Source: Leptolyngbyaceae cyanobacterium M65_K2018_010 (GTDB lineage Bacteria > Cyanobacteriota > Cyanobacteriia > Phormidesmidales > Phormidesmidaceae). From it: a stretch of DNA of 9,064 bases. The translations under genes and the position numbers were made by a program. The notes under the pieces are model-generated. The model did no database searches. It saw only the letters and a list, made by a program, of their open reading frames with translations, and had not been told where the DNA came from. This document shows, piece after piece, positions 1 to 5,347 of this stretch (the first letter of the stretch is position 1; every line of letters starts with the position of its first letter). The DNA is taken from positions 1 through 9,064 of the forward strand of contig DVEE01000060.1 in NCBI GenBank assembly GCA_015295885.1, read 5' to 3'.

Positions 1-304
1 GGGAAGCGGCTTCCCAGATGGGGTAGAAGTGCAGACCAATGGCGTTGGAGGAGGGTACCACGGCACCGGAAATGATGTTGTTGCCGTACATCAGGGAGCC
101 GGCGACGGGCTCACGGATACCATCGATGTCTACCGCCGGAGCCGCAATGAAAGCAATCACAAAACAGGTGGTTGCGGTTAGCAGGGTAGGAATCATCAGC
201 ACGCCGAACCAGCCAATGTACAGGCGATTCTCGGTGCTGGTGATCCACTGACAAAACCGCTCCCAAGTTCCCACGTTGTCGCGGGCGCGAATGGAAGTAG
301 TCAT
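1..304 (-). CDS. psbA: Photosystem II D1 protein, N-terminal 101 residues (cut by the window edge)
   Basis: D1 is the thylakoid-membrane reaction-centre subunit of photosystem II. It binds P680, pheophytin, the secondary quinone and most of the Mn4CaO5 cluster. Translating the minus strand from the ATG at 302-304 gives an open frame to the window edge that starts MTTSIRARDNVGTWERFCQW. It contains the D1 hallmarks TSTENRLYIGWFG, PTLLTATTCF (first transmembrane helix), VDIDGIREPVAGSL and PSSNAIGLHFYPIWEAAS. Asp59 and Asp61, on the lumenal side near the Mn cluster, and His92 are present. Gly80 is retained, which argues against the low-oxygen D1' type that has Ala there from what I recall. Position 57 is Ala where most D1 proteins I know have Pro. 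The rest of the roughly 360-residue protein lies outside the window, so the D1 isoform cannot be fully typed. No Shine-Dalgarno sequence precedes the start. Confidence 0.97.
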   Translation of the reverse strand, partial: MTTSIRARDNVGTWERFCQWITSTENRLYIGWFGVLMIPTLLTATTCFVIAFIAAPAVDIDGIREPVAGSLMYGNNIISGAVVPSSNAIGLHFYPIWEAAS

Positions 305-348
305 AGTAAAAGGCCAATAAATAACAGGTCGGATAGGGAATGATAAAA

Positions 349-377
349 AATAGACCTATCCTGTAGGCCATCGTAAA
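349..377 (-). promoter_or_regulatory. Probable psbA promoter
   Basis: On the minus strand there is a -35-like TTTACG (complement of 372-377), a 17-nt spacer, and a -10-like TCTATT (complement of 349-354). This resembles the sigma-70-type promoters known upstream of cyanobacterial psbA genes. Transcription would start near 342, leaving an AT-rich 5' leader of about 38 nt with no Shine-Dalgarno sequence. The element is inferred from consensus and spacing only. Confidence 0.55.
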
Positions 378-401
378 GTTTTCCTAGGCCAGCCCCAAGC
401 A

Positions 402-427
402 ACAGCGAAAAAACTTTATTTCGCTGT
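402..427 (-). terminator. Hairpin downstream of the histidine-triad gene
   Basis: A perfect 9-bp inverted repeat, ACAGCGAAA at 402-410 and TTTCGCTGT at 419-427, has an 8-nt loop. It lies 16 nt past the stop of the histidine-triad gene and upstream of the psbA promoter, so it is placed to separate the two transcripts. There is no run of U after the stem on the minus strand, so it is not a textbook intrinsic terminator. It could instead be an RNA-stability or insulating element. Confidence 0.4.
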
Positions 428-442
428 ACAAAACTAAATAAA

Positions 443-790
443 CTAGCCCGGTGGCCAGTGCAGTTGACGGCCCCCCAGTAGGTGGAAGTGGAGATGAAAA
501 ACCGTCTGCCCGCCGTCGCGACCCGTATTGACCACCAACCGATAACCGGCCTCTGTGAGGCCAAGTTGAGCCGCCACCTGCTTAACGGTTAGCAACATAT
601 GACCCAGCAATTCCTTATCTTCGGGGGTGACCTCTGCCAGACTAGGAATTGGCTTTTTAGGGATCAGCAAAACATGGGTGGGCGCCTGGGGGTTAATGTC
701 GGTGAAGGCCAGACAGAGATCATCTTCGTAGACGATATGGGCTGGAATTTCCCTGCGAAGGATTTTGCCGAAAATCGTGTCACCGCCCAT
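443..790 (-). CDS. hinT: HinT-type histidine triad (HIT) nucleotide-binding protein
   Basis: This is a 115-residue cytosolic protein of the HIT superfamily, Hint branch. These are purine nucleoside phosphoramidases that hydrolyse AMP-linked phosphoramidates, usually as homodimers. Seen directly: the N-terminal TIFGKILRREIPAHIVYEDD block, DINPQAPTHVLLIPK (about 31-45), YRLVVNTGRDGGQ (83-95), and the catalytic triad motif H99-L-H101-F-H103-L-L followed by GGR. This order and spacing match E. coli HinT, and the length is typical. The ATG at 788-790 has no clear Shine-Dalgarno sequence. It is preceded directly by GGTTGTGCC, a copy of one arm of the hairpin ending the upstream gene. The gene lies between a conserved unknown gene and psbA on the same strand, with hairpins on both sides. 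The family is certain; the physiological substrate is unknown. Confidence 0.95.
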   Translation of the reverse strand: MGGDTIFGKILRREIPAHIVYEDDLCLAFTDINPQAPTHVLLIPKKPIPSLAEVTPEDKELLGHMLLTVKQVAAQLGLTEAGYRLVVNTGRDGGQTVFHLHFHLLGGRQLHWPPG

Positions 791-841
791 GGCACAACCC
801 GTTAAACAACCGCTGCCATTCTCCCACGAGGTAGGTCAACT

Positions 842-874
842 GGCACAACCGGGAGGTAAAAACCCGGTTGTGCC
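842..874 (-). terminator. Strong 12-bp hairpin right after the 464-residue gene
   Basis: A perfect 12-bp inverted repeat, GGCACAACCGGG at 842-853 and CCCGGTTGTGCC at 863-874, has a 9-nt loop. It starts 2 nt past the stop codon (877-879) of the upstream gene on the minus strand. The stem is GC-rich and stable, but the only T run (5 T) is in the loop, so U-tract termination is not expected. It may be a terminator, an RNA 3'-end stabiliser or an attenuating structure ahead of the histidine-triad gene. A third copy of the GGCACAACC arm is at 791-799. Confidence 0.5.
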
Positions 875-876
875 CC

Positions 877-2271
877 TTAACCCAGCCTAGGGCTGAAGGA
901 AAGGCCGGATTGGCTGGCCCCACCAGCGGGCCGTTGGGCTGACAGGTGGGACAGATCGACGCCGCCAAAATTGAGACTGAGGGCAATATTGATGTTCTCA
1001 AGCACTTTAACCAGCCAGTCCACCGCTTCGCTAGAGGCGGTTTCGTAGTGGTTGAGGAGGAGGGAGAACCGCCGTTCCAGAAACGGACGTACCCGTTGAC
1101 AAATGAGCAGAATCCGCAGAAGTAAGCCGGTGGTTTGAACCGGGCCAATATTGTTAATCAAATCCAGAAAGACGTAGTGTTGCCGCCCAGCGGTGGGGTC
1201 GATGACGAGGAAGTTAAACAGGCTACTGCAGGTGCGCACCCGCAGGAAGTCATCGGCAGGTTTGCTGTCACTGTCGGCAAAGGCGTTGAATAGGTGGTCC
1301 TGGAGCATGGCCCTAAATTGCCGCTGGCCATAGGCTGGGTCAATATCTGTCAGGATATAGTCGCACAGATCCGCTTTGAAGGCTCGGAAGGAACTGGTCG
1401 GCTGATGGTGGATTAGAAAGCGAAGCGCCATATCCCGGTAGCTGGGTCCCTGATCGCGGCGGCGGGCGAAGTGAGTGAGGGAAGTCACCAACTCCCCATC
1501 ACTCAACAGGGTGGGATTGGAAATGGCCCTGAGTCGTTCCACCGCTTTGGATTCGCCCTGACGCTGGAGTTGTTGCTGCCGCATCCGATAGGTGACGTAT
1601 TGGGATAGATCGACCTCAAACTGATGTTGGGCCTCAACCTGCATCGTCCGCACTAGGTGCTGGTGCTGTAGATCGCTATCCTCTGTGACCAGACAGTGCT
1701 CGTAGAGATAGGGATAGCGATTAATCAACTGGCCCAGGGGCAGATCCTCCCCAGCCCTAGGGCCTTTGATTTTGGCCCACTGACGGGCTTCAATGATGCG
1801 GGCCAGACGCCGCAGAGCCAGGTATTGCTCCGTATCTCGAAAGTCTTGCACCACCTGGCGCAGTCGTCGCACAGAGCGAGCCCGGGACAGTTCGGGCAGG
1901 CGACTGGCCGCGGCTTGATCGAAGAGGTCAATCAACAGGGGAATGGCCGGTTGCAACTGGCTGTTGGGCTGCCAGCGGTTGATGCAGATGTGACAGCACC
2001 GGTTCAGAATAAAGCGGAAATATTCTTCGATGTCGGGGGTAGCCAGCAGGTTATCCAGGGCGGCCACGACCTCCCGGTCGGGATAGCCCCAGCCATTCAG
2101 AAACAGCGCCTGAAACCGATCGATGAGGGCTTCGGGGGACTCCACGGCGGCGCAGGCCAACAAATGGTCGTACAAATGCTGTTCGTCTGCGGTGGTGATG
2201 CGATGGTTATGGTGGACTCTGGTTTTCACTGCTTTACCGCCCTCACTGGATTGCCTCATGCTTGGATTCAT
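877..2271 (-). CDS. Conserved hypothetical protein, 464 residues, function unknown
   Basis: I do not recognise a characterised family. From memory it resembles uncharacterised proteins conserved in cyanobacteria, but I cannot confirm that here. It has no signal peptide or clear transmembrane helix, so it is probably cytosolic and mostly alpha-helical. Visible features are a short Cys/His cluster RCCHICINRW (91-100), an Arg-rich helical stretch at 129-164, a Gln/Arg-rich segment YRMRQQQLQRQGE (228-240) with coiled-coil character, and a hydrophobic segment near 380-393. The C-terminal 25 residues are low-complexity. The start is uncertain: no Shine-Dalgarno precedes the ATG at 2269-2271 or a second ATG at 2257-2259. 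A GTG at codon 15 (2227-2229) has GAGGG 10 nt upstream and would remove a poorly structured N-terminus. A stable hairpin follows the stop. It is divergent from murF, and I see no convincing promoter for it. Confidence 0.85.
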   Translation of the reverse strand: MNPSMRQSSEGGKAVKTRVHHNHRITTADEQHLYDHLLACAAVESPEALIDRFQALFLNGWGYPDREVVAALDNLLATPDIEEYFRFILNRCCHICINRWQPNSQLQPAIPLLIDLFDQAAASRLPELSRARSVRRLRQVVQDFRDTEQYLALRRLARIIEARQWAKIKGPRAGEDLPLGQLINRYPYLYEHCLVTEDSDLQHQHLVRTMQVEAQHQFEVDLSQYVTYRMRQQQLQRQGESKAVERLRAISNPTLLSDGELVTSLTHFARRRDQGPSYRDMALRFLIHHQPTSSFRAFKADLCDYILTDIDPAYGQRQFRAMLQDHLFNAFADSDSKPADDFLRVRTCSSLFNFLVIDPTAGRQHYVFLDLINNIGPVQTTGLLLRILLICQRVRPFLERRFSLLLNHYETASSEAVDWLVKVLENINIALSLNFGGVDLSHLSAQRPAGGASQSGLSFSPRLG

Positions 2272-2588
2272 TCACAGACCAGCGGCTAAAACCTGAAGCC
2301 GCGACCCTGAGGCCATTGCCAAGGCAGAGTTGGGGATGAAGAAGGACTAACATGGGTAGATGCAGGTGATGGGCAGCAGGACACTTTGGGTTCCATGGGT
2401 TCTATTTAAGGAGTTAAAAACCAGTTTTGCGTCAGTTTTTACACCAAAGTCCTACTGTGTCCTATTCCAAAGTAATGCGTGAAATCGCTAGATTGGAGGG
2501 CGTTACAGGCTCAGGCAGCAAAGATCTGGTAAATCTCGGAGATGGGCTGTAAAGCTGTTGTGAATGCCGGGTTAGGAATTGATGGCGG
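2272..2588. other. Divergent intergenic region between the 464-residue gene and murF
   Basis: These 317 bases contain no plausible gene. They hold short repeats in 2378-2473: AGGACAC (2378-2384) is mirrored by GTGTCCT (2457-2463), and ACTTTGG (2383-2389) is mirrored twice by CCAAAGT (2444-2450 and 2467-2473). CAGTTTT occurs twice (2422 and 2433). The region is more AT-rich around 2401-2445 than the flanking genes, which fits regulatory DNA. I found no NtcA consensus and no tRNA or other RNA gene here. Confidence 0.6.
2438..2466 (+). promoter_or_regulatory. Weak candidate promoter for murF
   Basis: TTTACA (2438-2443) is a good -35 match. After a 17-nt spacer comes CCTATT (2461-2466), a poor -10 match. 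An alternative -10, TAGATT at 2489-2494, lacks a good -35. Transcription from either would leave a leader of more than 100 nt before murF. This is only a candidate from consensus. Confidence 0.25.
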
Positions 2589-2594
2589 TTGCGT

Positions 2595-2598
2595 GGAG
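2595..2598 (+). promoter_or_regulatory. Ribosome binding site that decides the murF start
   Basis: GGAG lies 5 nt before the ATG at 2604-2606. An in-frame TTG at 2589 would extend the protein by five residues, but it would place this site inside the coding region, so the ATG is preferred. Confidence 0.65.
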
Positions 2599-2603
2599 TT
2601 GAC

Positions 2604-4004
2604 ATGACAGATTTGGCCTGCTTAAAAGTTCTGGCTGAGGTCTCCCAGGCATCCCTTAATGGCGGGGCGATGGCCCTACAGGATGTTCAGGTATCAAGCA
2701 TCACGACTGATACCCGTGATCTCAGTAAAAATGCCCTCTTTGTTGCCCTATCAGGGGACCGATTTGACGGCCATGATTTTGTCCCTGAGGCCATCGCTAG
2801 GGGAGCGCTGGCGGCCCTAGTGCAGACCGGTCGAGCCGATCCCCAGTTCCCCTGCCTGGCGGTCCCCCATACCCTGACGGCCTACCAACGGCTGGGCCAG
2901 TGGTGGCGCACCCAGCAAAGGGCCGCTATCGTCGCGATTACCGGTTCCGTGGGGAAAACCACTACTAAGGAGTTGATCGCCGCGGCCCTGGGTCTCTACG
3001 GTCCGGTGCTAAAAACCCAGGCCAACTTCAACAATGAAATTGGCGTTCCCAAGACCCTGCTCCAGTTGCGCCCCGACCATGCCTTTGGGGTCATTGAAAT
3101 GGGCATGCGGGGGCCGGGAGAAATTGCCCTACTGGCCGACATTGCCGCCCCCGACGTAGCTGTGATCACCAACGTCGGTACCGCCCACATCGGCCGGCTC
3201 GGTTCTGAACAGGCGATCGCCCAGGCTAAGTGTGAGTTGCTGGCCCACCTGCCGACCGCCGGCATTGCCGTGCTCAACCACGACAATCCTCGGTTAATGC
3301 ACACCGCCGCCGGGGTTTGGGCTGGCCGGACCCTCACCTTTGGCTTAACCGGAGGCGATCTTCAGGGACAATTGCTCGACACCCAAACCCTAGCCATCAA
3401 TGGGGTCACCCTGCCCCTGCCCCTGCCCGGTCGCCACAATGCGTTGAATTTCTTGGCCGCGATCGCCGTGATGGAGGCCCTCGACCTGGACTGGCGAGTA
3501 CTGCGCCAGGGATTATCGGTGCAACTCCCCAGCGGTCGGGCTCGGCAAATCCAACTGCCCAACGATATCCTGCTGCTAGATGAAACCTATAACGCCGGGT
3601 TTGAGTCGATGACGGCGGCCCTGCAGCTCTTGGCCGAGACCCCCGGTCAACGCCACATTGCCGTCCTCGGCACCATGAAGGAACTAGGCGACCAGTCCGT
3701 AGGGCTCCATCACCGGGTTGGGGCCCTGGTGCACCACCTCCACCTGGATCAGCTCCTCACTCTGGCCGATCCGGAGGCCGCCTTGGCCCTGGCCGAAGGC
3801 GCTCAGACGGTGCCCACCGAAACATTTACGGAAGCCGAGGCTTTGGCTACCCGCCTTGCCCAGCTGCTCCAGCCCGGCGATCGGGTGCTCTTGAAGGCCT
3901 CTCGGTCCGTGGCCCTGGAACGGGTGGTGGATCTACTGCTGAGGCACTTTCTGCCCGGGCCGGATAGCCAGGAGTCGACAGGGATTGAACCTGGCAAAAT
4001 CTAG
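2604..4004 (+). CDS. murF: UDP-N-acetylmuramoyl-tripeptide--D-alanyl-D-alanine ligase (MurF)
   Basis: MurF is the cytosolic ATP-dependent ligase that adds D-Ala-D-Ala to UDP-MurNAc-tripeptide, completing the pentapeptide precursor of peptidoglycan. The 466-residue product shows the three Mur ligase domains. The N-terminal substrate domain has the block TTDTRDLSKNALFVALSGDRFDGHDF (about 34-59, read across its parts). The central ATPase has P-loop GSVGKTTTK (about 114-122), NFNNEIGVP (141-149), VIEMGMRGPGEI and ITNVGTAHIGRLGS. The C-terminal domain has GRHNALNFLAA (about 276), DETYNA (about 326), GTMKELG and LKASR (about 430-434). Length is usual for the family. The C-terminal tail after residue 448 (LPGPDSQESTGIEPGKI) looks unstructured and overlaps a 6-bp inverted repeat at 3967-3995. 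Two HIP1 octamers lie inside the gene (3213, 3459). No other cell-wall genes are adjacent; murF appears to stand alone, 152 nt before the TRAP binding-protein gene on the same strand. Confidence 0.96.
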   Translation: MTDLACLKVLAEVSQASLNGGAMALQDVQVSSITTDTRDLSKNALFVALSGDRFDGHDFVPEAIARGALAALVQTGRADPQFPCLAVPHTLTAYQRLGQWWRTQQRAAIVAITGSVGKTTTKELIAAALGLYGPVLKTQANFNNEIGVPKTLLQLRPDHAFGVIEMGMRGPGEIALLADIAAPDVAVITNVGTAHIGRLGSEQAIAQAKCELLAHLPTAGIAVLNHDNPRLMHTAAGVWAGRTLTFGLTGGDLQGQLLDTQTLAINGVTLPLPLPGRHNALNFLAAIAVMEALDLDWRVLRQGLSVQLPSGRARQIQLPNDILLLDETYNAGFESMTAALQLLAETPGQRHIAVLGTMKELGDQSVGLHHRVGALVHHLHLDQLLTLADPEAALALAEGAQTVPTETFTEAEALATRLAQLLQPGDRVLLKASRSVALERVVDLLLRHFLPGPDSQESTGIEPGKI

Positions 4005-4037
4005 ACAAAATAGAGGGTGAAGCTACAGAATCTTACG

Positions 4038-4094
4038 TTTTCCTAATCACACCGGCCCCATGCCCTATTCCGTAGGAAAATCTACCCCTAGGGC
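4038..4094 (+). repeat. Two interleaved inverted repeats in the leader of the TRAP binding-protein gene
   Basis: TTTTCCTA (4038-4045) is complementary to TAGGAAAA (4073-4080). GCCCTA (4062-4067) is complementary to TAGGGC (4089-4094). The two pairs interleave, so they could form a pseudoknot-like fold or two alternatives in RNA. The octamer palindrome CCCTAGGG (4086-4093) overlaps the last arm. Whether this region is transcribed is not known from the sequence. Confidence 0.4.
4072..4085 (+). promoter_or_regulatory. NtcA-type binding site upstream of the TRAP binding-protein gene
   Basis: GTAGGAAAATCTAC fits the palindromic NtcA consensus GTA-N8-TAC exactly. NtcA is the cyanobacterial CRP-family regulator that senses 2-oxoglutarate and controls nitrogen-responsive genes. 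The site ends 71 nt before the ATG at 4157. A TAN3T element (TAGATT, 4131-4136) lies 45 nt downstream rather than at the 22-24 nt typical of class II NtcA-activated promoters. If it is the -10, the site is centred near -64, a class I-like position, with a short leader. The consensus fixes only six bases, so a chance match is possible. Confidence 0.45.
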
Positions 4095-4156
4095 AGTCGT
4101 ATTGGACCGCTCTGCGACCCGCAAACCCTGTAGATTTAACCCAGTAGAGCGTCCCT

Positions 4157-5287
4157 ATGAAGCGTCGGCAACTCATTCAGACCAGCGGCTACGGTGCCCT
4201 AGCCGCCACTACCGCCAGTCTGGTCGGCTGCAACCCAACCACTAGCACCTCCTCAAATCCAACCGCCCCCGCCGCCGATGACTCCTTACCTCGCATCGAT
4301 TGGCAGATGGCCACGAGCTGGCCGGCTTCTCTGGATACGATTTTTGGTGGCGCCCAAACCCTGGCGGAGCGAGTCAGCGCCATGAGTGGTGGACGGTTTA
4401 CCATCACCCCCCGTACCGCTGGGGAAATTGCCCCCCCCTTAGAAGTTTTGAACGTAGTGTCTCAAGGGGCGGTGCCCTGTGGCCATACCGCCGCCTACTA
4501 CTACATCGGCAAGAGCCCGGTCATGGGCATTGGCACCAGCCTGCCCTTTGGGCTTACTCCCCAACAGCAAAATGCCTGGCTCTATGCCGGGGGTGGGCTC
4601 TCTCAGCTTCAGGAGTTTTACGCGAAAACCTTTAATGTGATTCAGTTTCCGGCGGGGAATACGGGCACCCAAATGGGTGGCTGGTTTCGGCGGGAAATTG
4701 CCTCCCTCAAGGACCTAGCGGGTCTCAAGATGCGTATTCCTGGCCTAGGGGGCCAGGTGATGAGCAAACTGGGCGTCACCGTCCAAACCCTGCCCGGGGG
4801 AGAAATTTTCCAGGCGCTGCAAACCGGTGCCATTGATGCCGCCGAGTGGGTGGGCCCCTACGATGATGAAAAATTGGGCCTGAATCGGGTGGCCCAGTAT
4901 TACTATTACCCCGGTTGGTGGGAGCCGGGCAGCACCCTGGAGGTGCAAACTACCCTGAACGAGTGGAATAAACTGCCGCCGGTCTACCAGGAGATGATTC
5001 GCACGGCGGCCTTTGAAGCTAACCTGGAAATGTTATCACGCTACGAAACCCTCAATAATGAGGCGCTGCAGCGACTGGTGGACAGTGGCGTGGAACTCCG
5101 CAGCTTTAGTGATGAGATTATGACCGCAGCGCAGCAGGCGTCTTTTCAGCTTTACGATGACTTTGCCGCCAAGGATGCCGACTTCAAGGCCATCTATGGG
5201 GAGTGGCAGCAATTTCGCGATCGCGTCTATGCCTGGAACAGCCTCAATCAAGGCAGCTTTGAACGGTTTGTCTATGGCAATCGGTAG
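4157..5287 (+). CDS. TRAP transporter solute-binding protein, TakP-like (2-oxo acid or glutamate)
   Basis: This DctP-family protein captures a carboxylate outside the plasma membrane and delivers it to the TRAP membrane subunits, normally with Na+-driven uptake. The 376-residue product has twin arginines in MKRRQLIQ and a lipobox LVGC with Cys25, followed by a Ser/Thr/Pro-rich linker (26-42). This suggests Tat export and lipid anchoring. The mature part shares with Rhodobacter TakP the blocks SLDTIFGGA (58-66), HTAAYYYIGK (110-119), NTGTQMGGWFRREI (168-181), EWVGPYDDEKLG (230-241) and YYYYPGWWE (248-256). Gln172, Arg193, Glu230 and Trp231 fall where I recall TakP Gln156, Arg177, Glu214 and Trp215 contacting pyruvate and Na+, a constant offset of 16. 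The Synechocystis TRAP system GtrABC carries glutamate, so glutamate is an alternative substrate. The gene converges on its membrane partners across 58 nt. No strong Shine-Dalgarno precedes the ATG; GAGCG is the best upstream purine tract. Confidence 0.93.
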   Translation: MKRRQLIQTSGYGALAATTASLVGCNPTTSTSSNPTAPAADDSLPRIDWQMATSWPASLDTIFGGAQTLAERVSAMSGGRFTITPRTAGEIAPPLEVLNVVSQGAVPCGHTAAYYYIGKSPVMGIGTSLPFGLTPQQQNAWLYAGGGLSQLQEFYAKTFNVIQFPAGNTGTQMGGWFRREIASLKDLAGLKMRIPGLGGQVMSKLGVTVQTLPGGEIFQALQTGAIDAAEWVGPYDDEKLGLNRVAQYYYYPGWWEPGSTLEVQTTLNEWNKLPPVYQEMIRTAAFEANLEMLSRYETLNNEALQRLVDSGVELRSFSDEIMTAAQQASFQLYDDFAAKDADFKAIYGEWQQFRDRVYAWNSLNQGSFERFVYGNR

Positions 5288-5315
5288 GGAAGCGCTGGCG
5301 AAACACCGCAGCGAC

Positions 5316-5347
5316 GGTACCCTCTACCCCTGGTACCCTTTACTGCT
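5316..5347. repeat. Imperfect 16-bp tandem duplication at the convergent gene junction
   Basis: Two 16-bp units, 5316-5331 and 5332-5347, match at 13 of 16 positions. Each begins with GGTACCCT, which holds the palindrome GGTACC. The two palindromes could also pair as a 6-bp stem with a 10-nt loop, a weak candidate for a shared terminator between the convergent transcripts. The second unit overlaps the stop codon (5346-5348) of the large TRAP permease gene. Confidence 0.45.

Noticed and set aside
304..442. NtcA or other named operator in the psbA upstream region
   Set aside because: No GTA-N8-TAC or other recognisable consensus is present; only the promoter and the 9-bp hairpin can be supported.
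1696..2289. 197-residue open frame on the plus strand inside the 464-residue minus-strand gene
   Set aside because: It is antisense to a longer frame with more natural protein composition, shows no recognisable motif, and is explained by GC-rich codon structure.
2589..2603. TTG start for murF giving five extra residues
   Set aside because: The ATG at 2604 has GGAG at a 5-nt spacing, and the extension would put that site inside the coding region.
3967..3995. tRNA gene on the minus strand
   Set aside because: Only a T-arm-like stretch is present. There is no anticodon arm, D arm or matching acceptor strand nearby, and the region is coding for MurF.
4060..4245. 61-residue open frame in the leader of the TRAP binding-protein gene
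   Set aside because: It overlaps the start of the certain downstream gene in another frame, has no ribosome binding site, and covers the regulatory motifs.
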